From Vibrio sp. UBA2441 (lineage in GTDB: Bacteria > Pseudomonadota > Gammaproteobacteria > Enterobacterales > Vibrionaceae): a stretch of DNA of 64,000 bases. Position 1 is the stretch's first letter; each line of letters opens with the position of its first letter. Both the position numbers and the translations under genes were made by a program. The stretch is taken from assembly GCA_002342685.1 (NCBI GenBank), contig DDQN01000064.1, positions 51,889-115,888 on the forward strand, written 5' to 3'. Below the pieces are notes generated by a model. The model saw only the letters and a program-made list of their open reading frames with translations, was not told the origin of the DNA and searched no databases. Below are positions 53,803-62,242 of this stretch, piece by piece.

Positions 53803-53875
53803 TGTCGGTAGACATTAAAGTCTGCAACTGTGACACTAAAGTTTGAAACTGTACCATTAAAGTTGAAAACTTTTT
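53803..53875 (+). repeat. Right end of Tn7-like element with three 21-bp TnsB-type repeats
   Basis: The terminus TGTCGGTA (53803-53810) is followed by three head-to-tail 21-bp units at 53811-53831, 53832-53852 and 53853-53873. They share the core CA(T/C)TAAAGT and the tail AACT. Tn7 ends start with TGT and carry repeated 22-bp TnsB sites. The position 24 bp after the glmS stop and immediately ahead of tnsA identifies this as the right end. Confidence 0.85.
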
Positions 53876-53913
53876 AAACCCGGTTAAACTGATTAAAAGT
53901 TGACCGGGTTTTT
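53876..53913 (+). terminator. Terminator-like hairpin directly before tnsA
   Basis: AAACCCGG (53876-53883) and CCGGGTTT (53904-53911) form an 8-bp stem, with inner AACT/AGTT pairing, followed by a T run (53909-53913) that ends three bases before the tnsA ATG. The only Shine-Dalgarno-like GGG for tnsA lies in the 3' arm. It could stop glmS read-through and limit tnsA translation. Confidence 0.7.
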
Positions 53914-53916
53914 GTT

Positions 53917-54747
53917 ATGGCAAAATCAAAGTACGTTTTAACTGAAAAGCAAATCATCAAGCGGATAAATGAAGGCCGAGGTGCAGGAAGACTTTCTGAC
54001 TATAAGCCGTGGCTGTATGTTAATGAGGTCCCTTCGGAAGGCCGATCTCAGAGAGTCTACTCCCACCTAACGGGCCGGATTCATCATGTACTATCGGACC
54101 TTGAGTTCGCAGTCTTTCTCCTTCTAGACCATAACCCTGCCGTAACAGACATTCGTGAGCAGTTTCCACTCAACAGAGATGACACTCTCAATATTTCCAA
54201 GGAAGGTCAACTTTGGCACCCTTCGCAAGGAGGGGTAAATCTTGTCATGTCCTCTGACTTTTTGGTTAACACCGCTTCTAAAACTCAGCCCAAGTTCGCT
54301 ATTCAAGCAAAATATTCCAAAGACTTAAAAGATCCGAGAACGATTGAGAAGCTAGAAATAGAACGCCGTTATTGGCAGCTAAAAAAAATCCCCTGGTTCC
54401 TCGTAACAGATAAAGAGATAGACAAAACAGTCGTATCGAATATTGAGTGGTTATACGGGGTTAAGGGGTACTTTGATGAAGTAATAACGGATGAGCTATC
54501 GCTTACTTTTGAGCATATCAGTGCTTATTTTGTTCAACACCCAGAAAGAAAAGTCGTTGATCTGTGTAAAGAGTATGACATGGCATACCAGCAAGATCTT
54601 GGTCAGTCGCTTTATGATATTCGTTTAATGTGTGCAGCAAGGCTTATAACGTTCGATATTCGTTTAGCATTTCATAGTTTGAAAGCGAAAGAAATTGCGT
54701 TTAGAAGCGTTTCTTTGTTCGGGGGGCATCGTAATGTGGCCAGTTAA
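53917..54747 (+). CDS. tnsA: Tn7-like transposase subunit TnsA (endonuclease)
   Basis: A 276-residue protein (Tn7 TnsA is 273), the restriction-endonuclease-like subunit that cuts the 5' strands at the transposon ends so that transposition is cut-and-paste. The catalytic residues fall at the same positions as in Tn7: Glu63 in LSDLEFAVF, Asp114 in VMSSDFLV and Lys132 in AIQAKYSKD. The C-terminal part (about 165-270) is the winged-helix TnsC-interacting domain. Its start lies directly after a terminator-like hairpin and lacks a free Shine-Dalgarno. It overlaps tnsB by 14 bases. Confidence 0.96.
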   Translation: MAKSKYVLTEKQIIKRINEGRGAGRLSDYKPWLYVNEVPSEGRSQRVYSHLTGRIHHVLSDLEFAVFLLLDHNPAVTDIREQFPLNRDDTLNISKEGQLWHPSQGGVNLVMSSDFLVNTASKTQPKFAIQAKYSKDLKDPRTIEKLEIERRYWQLKKIPWFLVTDKEIDKTVVSNIEWLYGVKGYFDEVITDELSLTFEHISAYFVQHPERKVVDLCKEYDMAYQQDLGQSLYDIRLMCAARLITFDIRLAFHSLKAKEIAFRSVSLFGGHRNVAS

Positions 54748-56818
54748 CGAAACTCTAGCGTTTGACGGTAAGACTTACCGCGTGCTTTTTACCGAGACAA
54801 ATTACTTCTATTGGGTTGCTATTGATGAGGATAAAGGTTTACCGGAAAGAGTCGATTTTGATGAATGCCGCAACTGGGTTGATGAAGGGCGTATAGAAAA
54901 AATTCCTGACCCTTATTCATACCTTCAAGGAGAGTCTTGGACCAAAGAGTCAAATGCATATCAGAAAAGGCAGAACGACTTTGATTTGATTAAGCCTATC
55001 GTAGATGGTGAAGGAGCGTTTGACAAAAGGGTTCGAGCAAAAAGGGTTAGTCATGCGGTTGCCAATTCAAATAAAACCAAATCGACCATCTATCGTTTAG
55101 TTCGGAGATATTGGCAGCGTGGACAAATAAAAAATGCCCTAATACCAGACTACAAAAACTCAGGCGCTGCCGGAAAGAGAAGAAACTTCACAACAAATAA
55201 AGCTGGTAAGTCTAGGGTTTACGGTATCGGTAATGGCAAACAAGTCACTGAAGAAATCAGAAAACAGTTCCGAATTATTTGTGATAAATATTTGATGAAT
55301 GATAAAGGGAACTCCGTTGCTTATGCACATAGGAAGTTTTCAAAAGCATATAAGTTAAAGAACCCAGATGTTGAAGAGCATGAAATTCCAACACTCCGCC
55401 AATTTAGATATTTCTACAAAACCGAGTATAGCAAGGTCACAAAGCTTACCGTTCAAACACCTCAAGGCAATTACAATAAAGATGTTAGGCCACTACATGG
55501 AACTGCAACCGAGCAAGCTTTAGGCCCAGGTAGTCGATATGAGATTGATGCCACCATTGCAGATATTTACTTAGTAGATGATGACGATGCAGACAAGGTT
55601 ATCGGCCGGCCGACGATTTATATGGTCATTGATGTTTTTAGTCGTATGGTTGCAGGTTTTTATATTGGTTTCGATAACCCTTCTTTCCCCGTTGCAATGA
55701 AAGCACTGATATGCAGCTTTAGCAGCAAAGTAGAAACTTGCGCAAAATATGGTATCGATATTTCAGAAGAACAGTGGCCATGTATAGGTATTCCCGATGT
55801 GTTGCTGGCTGATCGCGGTGAATTGATGAGCCACCAAGCAAATTATTTGGTTGATGCTATTGGTGTTCGTCTTGAAAGTGCTCCACCTCGAAGAGGCGAT
55901 GCTAAAGGCATTGTCGAGAGATCATTTGGCACGTTACAAGCTAAGTTCAAGCCCTATATGCCAGGTGTCGTAACTGGTAATAAGGTTAAGAAGCACGGTG
56001 AAAAAGATTATAGAGTTGAAGCTGCTGTGGCGAGATCTGACTTTGTTGAGATATTGCTTTATTCAATACTTGCTCACAACTTAAATAAACCTTTAGAAAA
56101 GTACGATCGTGCTCCTGATATGCCAGAAAGCCTTCCATCGATCCCTATTGAGCTTTGGAGGTGGGGCCTGCAGAATCGTACTGGGCGTTTACGAGCTATT
56201 GATACGGATATTGCAAAAATACTGCTGTTACCTCGTCAAAAAGTCACTGTATCTGAATTGGGCATAAAGTTATGGGGATTAACCTACACAGGAAAAGAAA
56301 TTATTCAGACAGGTTGGATGCACCGTTCTTCGGAAGTATCTAGACCTAAAAAACTATTTGCAGCCTATGAGCTTGGTTCTGCTAATCACATATATCTGTT
56401 TCCTGAAGAAGGAAAAAATACATTTTGGGTTTGTGATCTTTCTAGTCGAAGTAGAGAGTTCCGTGATCTAACTTGGTATCAAGTATGGGAACGTCAAGCA
56501 GCTCAAAAGCAGATTTTAGCTGAAGCTAAGTATCAATTTACACCCGTAGAACGAGATTTTGATGATCTTCTTGAAAAGAAACTGAAGAAAGCTACAAAGA
56601 ATCGTAAAACCAGTACATTGAGCAACGCGCAAAAGATAAATGACATCAAAGGCAATAAACGGAATGTTCGAGAGCAAGAGAGAAAGGAATTAGCAATACA
56701 GCCAGTTAGGGCTAAACAAGAAGAAGTCGCGCCGGTGATACCTATAAAGGGAGAGGAGGAAAGTTATCAACTGCCTGACTTCATACCGGAGCTATTTGAT
56801 GATGAGGATGATAACTGA
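54734..56818 (+). CDS. tnsB: Tn7-like transposase subunit TnsB (DDE integrase)
   Basis: A 694-residue DDE transposase (Tn7 TnsB 702). It binds the end repeats, cuts the 3' ends and joins them to target DNA. The catalytic triad is intact: Asp272 in RYEIDATIAD, Asp360 in LLADRGELMSH and Glu395 in GDAKGIVERS. An N-terminal DNA-binding region includes STIYRLVRRYWQRGQ and NALIPDYKNSGA. The C-terminal tail (SYQLPDFIPELFDDEDDN) resembles the Tn7 segment that contacts TnsC. I start at ATG 54734 (MWPVNETL), preceded by GGGGGG; the longer frame adds 13 non-homologous residues. It ends at TGATG with tnsC. Confidence 0.96.
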   Translation: MWPVNETLAFDGKTYRVLFTETNYFYWVAIDEDKGLPERVDFDECRNWVDEGRIEKIPDPYSYLQGESWTKESNAYQKRQNDFDLIKPIVDGEGAFDKRVRAKRVSHAVANSNKTKSTIYRLVRRYWQRGQIKNALIPDYKNSGAAGKRRNFTTNKAGKSRVYGIGNGKQVTEEIRKQFRIICDKYLMNDKGNSVAYAHRKFSKAYKLKNPDVEEHEIPTLRQFRYFYKTEYSKVTKLTVQTPQGNYNKDVRPLHGTATEQALGPGSRYEIDATIADIYLVDDDDADKVIGRPTIYMVIDVFSRMVAGFYIGFDNPSFPVAMKALICSFSSKVETCAKYGIDISEEQWPCIGIPDVLLADRGELMSHQANYLVDAIGVRLESAPPRRGDAKGIVERSFGTLQAKFKPYMPGVVTGNKVKKHGEKDYRVEAAVARSDFVEILLYSILAHNLNKPLEKYDRAPDMPESLPSIPIELWRWGLQNRTGRLRAIDTDIAKILLLPRQKVTVSELGIKLWGLTYTGKEIIQTGWMHRSSEVSRPKKLFAAYELGSANHIYLFPEEGKNTFWVCDLSSRSREFRDLTWYQVWERQAAQKQILAEAKYQFTPVERDFDDLLEKKLKKATKNRKTSTLSNAQKINDIKGNKRNVREQERKELAIQPVRAKQEEVAPVIPIKGEEESYQLPDFIPELFDDEDDN

Positions 56819-58476
56819 TGAAGAAAAGCCAAGATCATCGTGTAGTAGCCGTCTATCAAAGTGCTACGCTCTCAGCTTATCGAAATAACCCGCTGATAGA
56901 GGCATTACCACCGATAAATAGTTTCCTAGATGACTCGATTGCTCTGAAGGGCTCGTTAAGGTGTACCGCAGAAGATATCCATCGAAATGGCATCGAAAGA
57001 GCGCATAGTATCTGTCGTGTTATTGATGATTTTTTCCAGCCCCTCAGTCAGCACATACAGCTGCATGAACGACTTTCATTGATGATACGGCGTGGCTATG
57101 TTGGAAGAAATCCCGAAACAGGTGACTGGGCAAGACATATACAAAATGGTTACGAGCGTGTTTTATCTGGTGATTTGAAGGCGATAAAGTTCACGGAAGT
57201 TAGTTCTACAGCCCAAAGCATGACATTGATTGGATGTAGCGGAAATGGTAAAACAACGGCGATCAAGCAGCTGTTGTCGTTATACCCTCAAGTTATTTAC
57301 CACCCTGATAGAAATCTTGAGCAAGTCGTTTATCTAAAAATTGACTGCTCCCATGATGGATCACTGAAAGAGCTGTGCTTGAACTTCTTTCGTGCGATGG
57401 ATAGAGCACTAGGGACATCCAACTACGAAAGACAATACTCGATGAGCAAAAGACCGAGTATTGAAACACTTTTAGCTGCAATGGCTCAGGTTGCAAATGC
57501 TCATGCGGTGGGCGTTCTTATTATTGATGAAATACAGCACCTTAGCCGCTCTCGCTCTGGTGGTTCTGAGAAAATGCTCAATTTCTTTGTGACATTAGTA
57601 AATACCATTGGTCTTCCTGTGATTTTGGTTGGAACACCACGAGCCCGGGAGATATTTGAGGCTGATATGAGATCTGCAAGGCGAGGTTCTGGTCTTGGAG
57701 CGATTTTTTGGGATCCAATGGAAGAAGGAAGAGAATGGAAAGCGCTCACGGATAAGTTATGGACTCTTCAATGGCTACAAAAGCGTGATGAAGTGCTGTC
57801 GGATGACATTCGTTCGCTATGGTATGACCTGAGCCAAGGTGTTCTAGATATTGTGGTTAAGCTATATGTCTTGTGTCAGTTGAGAGCGATAGCGACAAAA
57901 GTAGAAAGGATCACGCCTAAATTAATGCAACAGGTTTACGAGGATGAATTAAAACCTGTTCATCCAATGCTAGCAGCTCTTCGCTCGGGTGATGTCGAAG
58001 AAATGATTAAGTTTTCAGATCTTAAACTAAGCAACACTGATAAAAGGTTGCTTGAGCTGCAAAAACAGGTAGCAACAACTGTTCAGCAGACACCGGAGGA
58101 GTTTGCATATCAACAGCTCAGAACCGATGAAGAGCGGCGTGTATATATGGCCTTAAAAGATGAGTTTGATTCAACGTTTTTGGCTCCTGTAATACGACAG
58201 CTATTTGATCTACATCCTGATTTGACGTGGATCAGCTTACTGCCACTGGTACATGAGCAACTCATTAGCCCTGAACAGTTACAATCTAAAAAAGAGGCTA
58301 AGCCAAGTAGGGGCAAGAGGGCATCCTCAATTAAACAGACGCAATGGCATACCCTTGATAGTGAGGATTTGAGGTTTGTTCACTCTCAATCTGATTCTGA
58401 TAGCGAAGTGTACACCGCAATGTCAAAGTCGGGTTTGATTTTAGACATTCAGTCATTGCTAGAAAAGGTGGTTTAA
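56818..58476 (+). CDS. tnsC: Tn7-like transposition regulator TnsC (AAA+ ATPase)
   Basis: A 552-residue AAA+ ATPase (Tn7 TnsC 555). It links target selection (TnsD or TnsE) to the TnsAB transposase and mediates target immunity. Walker A GCSGNGKTT is at residues 139-147 and Walker B VLIIDEIQ at 233-240. Sensor-like VGTPRAREIF comes later. The N-terminal ~120 residues are the TnsD-interacting region and the C-terminus contacts TnsA/TnsB by analogy with Tn7. The start codon overlaps the tnsB stop. Confidence 0.96.
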   Translation: MKKSQDHRVVAVYQSATLSAYRNNPLIEALPPINSFLDDSIALKGSLRCTAEDIHRNGIERAHSICRVIDDFFQPLSQHIQLHERLSLMIRRGYVGRNPETGDWARHIQNGYERVLSGDLKAIKFTEVSSTAQSMTLIGCSGNGKTTAIKQLLSLYPQVIYHPDRNLEQVVYLKIDCSHDGSLKELCLNFFRAMDRALGTSNYERQYSMSKRPSIETLLAAMAQVANAHAVGVLIIDEIQHLSRSRSGGSEKMLNFFVTLVNTIGLPVILVGTPRAREIFEADMRSARRGSGLGAIFWDPMEEGREWKALTDKLWTLQWLQKRDEVLSDDIRSLWYDLSQGVLDIVVKLYVLCQLRAIATKVERITPKLMQQVYEDELKPVHPMLAALRSGDVEEMIKFSDLKLSNTDKRLLELQKQVATTVQQTPEEFAYQQLRTDEERRVYMALKDEFDSTFLAPVIRQLFDLHPDLTWISLLPLVHEQLISPEQLQSKKEAKPSRGKRASSIKQTQWHTLDSEDLRFVHSQSDSDSEVYTAMSKSGLILDIQSLLEKVV

Positions 58477-58478
58477 TA

Positions 58479-59996
58479 TTGCGTTGCTTCCCTGTGCCAT
58501 ACCCAGATGAATTAATCTATAGCTTGGTAGCTAGAGCTGGAATTCGCAGTGCGATAACAAGCTCTAAACAGCTACTAAGTGAAGTGTTTGGTGACAGAAA
58601 AGTGATTGCGACAATTGATCTGCCTAGTCATTTATCGTCGATATCAGAGCTGCTAATTAACACGGGACGATTTGACGTCCAACAGCTTATTTACGAACAT
58701 ACAATGTTCCCGATTTACGCTCCTTTTATTGATGAAAGCATCAGGCTTAGAGCAATGAAGCGAATGGAACATTGCTCTAAAGGTTCTGTTCATCTAATGC
58801 TAGGAGCCCCTGCTTCTATTGTAAAAGCCTCGGACAACTTTCGTGTTTGCCCTGCTTGTGTTGCGGAACAAAAGCAAAAATATGGGGAAAGTTATTGGTC
58901 GAGATTGTGGTTCTTGCCATCTTTACCATACTGCCCTGAGCATGGATTTCTGAGCCAATCAACAACCTCATACCATGACAGTAGGCACATGTACCATGTA
59001 TGTGACCGAATACAATGCCAGCCCATTTTATGTGATGACCAGAATATAACAGCGAAGCGGTTTGATTACTTAGCGAGCAAAGCTAAAGAGGTAATGTGTT
59101 TACCAGCCCAAGACTCCCCGACTCAGCATCAATGGAGCCTTTTCTACAATCACCTAGCACACGACTTTGGGTGTGGAAAAGGCACTAAGCAGATTGCTCA
59201 CGATAAGATTGCAGACTTAGTTGTAAGCAAGATCGTTACCCCTGAGCTAACCATTAATTCTGGTAGAGAGACTAATTGGCTTCGCACGTTATTTCGCCAT
59301 CATCGTAAAGCTTTTAGCTATCTACAGCACTTAACGGTTTGGTCTGCTTTTATTCCTGAAATGTCGGCTAGTGAAATCATAAAAGAAGTAAAATCAAAAG
59401 ATAAAGTGACAGTATCTCTCCCGAAGGACAATGCTCATCTTGTGCCAAATCCAAGTGAAGAAAAACGTAAGCTGTGGCGTAACTTAATAGGTAAGACCCC
59501 TATTAAGAAAGCACGCAAACTTCCAGGTGGTGGAGCACTGTATGCTTGGTTGTACCGAAATGATAGAGATTGGCTATTGGCTTTCAATCGAGACCATCAA
59601 TCTCAATCGGTCGTAAGGCAGAAAAAAGTAGACTGGAGAGCAAGAGACCGATCACTAACTAAGCGGCTTGTTAGGGTTGTTGAACGATTAGATGTTGTTA
59701 TTGACGGCCCTCGAAGAAGCAAAAACTTCTTACTCAAGCAGTTAGATGACTACGGTTCGGTGAGCAAAAAACTGAATTTATTACCCTTGCTATCTTTCGC
59801 TTTAAACCGCTATCAAGAGAGTATTTTTGAGTATCAAGCTCGTCGGCTTGCCATGACTGCAATCACAAAGTCACAAACAGGAGCAGGAATGAGTCGCTGG
59901 CAATTGATGCGTTCAGCAAGCCTTCCTAAAGAAAGAATACTACCGATCGTCGACGACTTGCTCAACTGGGTAGCTACAGGATCAAACATCAAATAA
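58479..59996 (+). CDS. tnsD: Tn7-like target selector TnsD (TniQ family)
   Basis: A 505-residue protein (Tn7 TnsD 508) that binds the 3' end of glmS and directs insertion downstream. The TniQ N-terminal domain reads FPVPYPDELIYSLVARAGIR. The zinc-binding residues Cys124, Cys127, Cys152 and His155 (RVCPACV; PYCPEHG) match the CCCH set of Tn7 TnsD position for position. The long C-terminal half (KHRKAFSYLQH-like segment HHRKAFSYLQHLTVW; LYAWLYRNDRDWLLAFN) recognises attTn7. It starts with TTG two bases after the tnsC stop, which suggests low expression. Confidence 0.95.
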   Translation: MRCFPVPYPDELIYSLVARAGIRSAITSSKQLLSEVFGDRKVIATIDLPSHLSSISELLINTGRFDVQQLIYEHTMFPIYAPFIDESIRLRAMKRMEHCSKGSVHLMLGAPASIVKASDNFRVCPACVAEQKQKYGESYWSRLWFLPSLPYCPEHGFLSQSTTSYHDSRHMYHVCDRIQCQPILCDDQNITAKRFDYLASKAKEVMCLPAQDSPTQHQWSLFYNHLAHDFGCGKGTKQIAHDKIADLVVSKIVTPELTINSGRETNWLRTLFRHHRKAFSYLQHLTVWSAFIPEMSASEIIKEVKSKDKVTVSLPKDNAHLVPNPSEEKRKLWRNLIGKTPIKKARKLPGGGALYAWLYRNDRDWLLAFNRDHQSQSVVRQKKVDWRARDRSLTKRLVRVVERLDVVIDGPRRSKNFLLKQLDDYGSVSKKLNLLPLLSFALNRYQESIFEYQARRLAMTAITKSQTGAGMSRWQLMRSASLPKERILPIVDDLLNWVATGSNIK

Positions 59997-60005
59997 GGGA
60001 ATTTT

Positions 60006-61634
60006 ATGGGAGCCACGTTTTACAAGTGTGATGATGATGTACGTATAGTCCATACAGGTAAAATATTAGTACGAACAAATGATAAGTCTTACCGGCCTTT
60101 AATTGAAGTTTGGTGTTATCCACCTCAGAAGAAAAATAACTTTCATGCGACCGCATTTTCTAATGTCCCAGCTTTGTACCGAGGAAAAATAATTAATGAA
60201 AGAGGGTTATCAGAAAGCTATGCCAAACGAGGGCGTCATACATTTAGAAGTAATGAGTTCTTTCGGCACAGTACTTTGAGCGAGTTTCCCTACTCAAATT
60301 CAGCAGAGTCTTTAAAAAAGAAAGAGTCAGAGCAATATGCATTTGTATTAGATCGAGGCTCTGCCCCCAAACTGGTTATTCCTCAGCTTGAGCTAGCAAG
60401 GGTGTTATTTTATGCCAGCTCTTACTTATCGCGAGCGTCATTGATGTCCTCTCGTTTACTTATGGACTTCAAAGTCGAAGTCAACACCAAGGAGGATTAT
60501 GCCAATATCGAAGTTTTGCAAACGTCAAACTTCCCTCCTTCGGCATTCAATGATTCTGCAACAAGAGCAATGTTGAGCTGGTTACTTATTGATAGCAATG
60601 CAAAGCGTTCATTTGAGTCGATTTTTAGATATTTCAACGTCGAAAAAGACCGTGATGTATATGCGGGATTTAAGCGTTGGCTATTTCACTTTGATCCTCC
60701 TCAAATGGTTGGGTGGTCTTTTGAATGCCAAGGTAGGCTTGATGCAAGTGGCAGCCACTTTCTGGTTGAAAAGATCACTGATATTGAAATTAACGCTCAA
60801 ATGCCATCTACGGTCTACTTCCATAACCCTTCTTTTACGCATCCAGATGAAGGCCAAGAGCCAACTATTGGTGGAATAGGCCCTGAACCGTATGAGCGCC
60901 CAGAAGATCATGTTATCGATGATGATAGAGAAGCTTCCGATGCGAACCAAGCATTCTTGCTAGGAGAAAATACCTGCTCAGTAAGGTTTAAAAATCGCTT
61001 TTCAACGTCGAAAGCAACAACTCCCAAAAGGAGCCATCGGCCAGATAGTAGTAAAGATACCTCCAAGAAAGCTAGTGATAAGGTAAGTACCAATGAGCCT
61101 GGTAGTAATGGCGAGATACCTTCGGCAGACATGGGTGGAGGTATGCAAGATTGTACCGATCGTTCGGAGGAGTATGCTTCACGTTTTTCGGCTTTTAACA
61201 TGATGGTGCAAATGCTGGAGGAAAAATACGCCTGCACAATCATTGATTCTTACACTCATGAATTAGACCAAGTCGGACGCAGTAAATGCCACTTGATTGA
61301 GTCTGGTGCAAAAAGAATGATTCGTTGTGTTGTCGTGGAGCGAAATGGCCATGTGAACTACTTACTCGAAGTTGATGTAACAGGACTAAGTAAATGGATC
61401 TCAACAAAATGTATAAGGCAGATTGATACTCGCAATTGGAAAGAACAGTTTTCTCGAATCAAGAAAGGTGTGGTGACAAAGTCTCTGGGATGGCAAACAC
61501 AAGAGATGGATGCCATGTTTGGTTTCAAAAAGCATATTGGTATTTCTCACCCTAAGTCAGTAGAGGGGCACCCTACGGGGATTCCTACGGAGTCAATTTT
61601 AGATTGGGCTGGGAGAGTCTTGTCCAAATTGTAA
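60006..61634 (+). CDS. tnsE: Tn7-like target selector TnsE
   Basis: A 542-residue protein (Tn7 TnsE 538). TnsE steers transposition to conjugating plasmids and replicating DNA by contacting the sliding clamp and 3'-recessed ends. Matching segments include VIPQLELARVLFYASSYLSRAS, FHFDPPQMVGWSFE, and in the conserved C-terminal domain YLLEVDVTGLSKWISTK then KGVVTKSLGW. A low-complexity acidic/basic linker lies at about residues 300-375. It starts 9 bases after tnsD. Being the least conserved Tn7 core protein, its identity rests on these blocks plus position. Confidence 0.94.
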   Translation: MGATFYKCDDDVRIVHTGKILVRTNDKSYRPLIEVWCYPPQKKNNFHATAFSNVPALYRGKIINERGLSESYAKRGRHTFRSNEFFRHSTLSEFPYSNSAESLKKKESEQYAFVLDRGSAPKLVIPQLELARVLFYASSYLSRASLMSSRLLMDFKVEVNTKEDYANIEVLQTSNFPPSAFNDSATRAMLSWLLIDSNAKRSFESIFRYFNVEKDRDVYAGFKRWLFHFDPPQMVGWSFECQGRLDASGSHFLVEKITDIEINAQMPSTVYFHNPSFTHPDEGQEPTIGGIGPEPYERPEDHVIDDDREASDANQAFLLGENTCSVRFKNRFSTSKATTPKRSHRPDSSKDTSKKASDKVSTNEPGSNGEIPSADMGGGMQDCTDRSEEYASRFSAFNMMVQMLEEKYACTIIDSYTHELDQVGRSKCHLIESGAKRMIRCVVVERNGHVNYLLEVDVTGLSKWISTKCIRQIDTRNWKEQFSRIKKGVVTKSLGWQTQEMDAMFGFKKHIGISHPKSVEGHPTGIPTESILDWAGRVLSKL

Positions 61635-62242
61635 TAGATGTATCAGAATGTGGTCTTTCCAATTAACTATGCTGGTAACGAATGCCGCGCGTTATGGAAT
61701 ACATCTATATACAAGTAACCTTGTGCTAACCCATTTTGAAGCTCAAGAAGCAGATTTGAAAGATGAATGTATGGCTCGGTGATCTTACTTTAGCCATAAA
61801 CATGTTAGGTCATACTCGTTTACGTCGGCATAACAGGCAACCAAGACTATTAAAGCAAACCACAGAATAGGATGATTTTTATCTGTAGTTTGTTTTCGTT
61901 TCACTGGACTTCATACATCTAAAATGATTCCAACCCACAAAATGTTTGTAGAAACAAAAAGTGATCTAGCAATAGGTATTGGAACAACTATCTAATTATT
62001 TCAACACTTTGAAACACTCAACATCACATTAAAGTCAAATAAAAAACCATCTATTAGATATCGAGTACATACATACTCTCCTTTTTTTTATTCAAGATGT
62101 TGATTTTTAATTATTTCACTTGGTTTTTAGGTGTTTTATTGTGCTGGTAAGTAGCATGATATATCTGAATTTTGTGATGTTTTGTGTTGTTGAACGCCAT
62201 TAATATCTCTTACGAACTAAATTAATTATAAGAGATACCACT
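61635..62242. other. Gene-free stretch after tnsE
   Basis: 608 AT-rich bases without a credible gene. It contains the inverted pair ATAGATGTAT (61634-61643) / ATACATCTAT (61699-61708). Two blocks identical to parts of the right-end repeats occur in direct orientation: TTTGAAAC at 62008 and ACATTAAAGTC at 62026. A leader dyad precedes the PNP gene. No inverted copy of the transposon terminus is seen. Confidence 0.6.
62204..62237 (+). promoter_or_regulatory. Dyad overlapping the PNP ribosome-binding region
   Basis: TATCTCTTA (62204-62212) and TAAGAGATA (62229-62237) are perfect 9-bp inverted arms with a 16-base loop. The 3' arm carries the purine-rich AAGAGA just ahead of ATG 62243, so the hairpin could hide the ribosome-binding site, or the DNA dyad could be an operator. 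Confidence 0.6.

Larger units (their letters stand above)
53803..61634 (+). mobile_element. Tn7-like transposon (right end and tnsABCDE)
   Basis: Complete tnsA-tnsB-tnsC-tnsD-tnsE set inserted at attTn7 downstream of glmS, in the canonical orientation with the right end next to glmS. All five genes are intact and overlapping or closely spaced. The listed end is that of tnsE; the true element must extend further because no inverted copy of the right end is found before the window closes. No Cas genes or CRISPR repeats are present, and both the TnsD (attTn7) and TnsE (replication/plasmid) targeting proteins are, so it is a classical Tn7-type rather than a CRISPR-associated element. Confidence 0.93.

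Noticed and set aside
53803..61634. CRISPR-associated transposon (type I-F3, I-B or V-K)
   Set aside because: The element has full-length TnsA, TnsB, TnsC, a 505-residue TnsD and TnsE, and no cas gene or repeat-spacer array in the window. It fits classical Tn7.
61690..61710. Second target duplication GTTAT at 61691
   Set aside because: It is preceded by CGCGC rather than the ACA expected at a left terminus, and no inverted TnsB-type repeats lie beside it.
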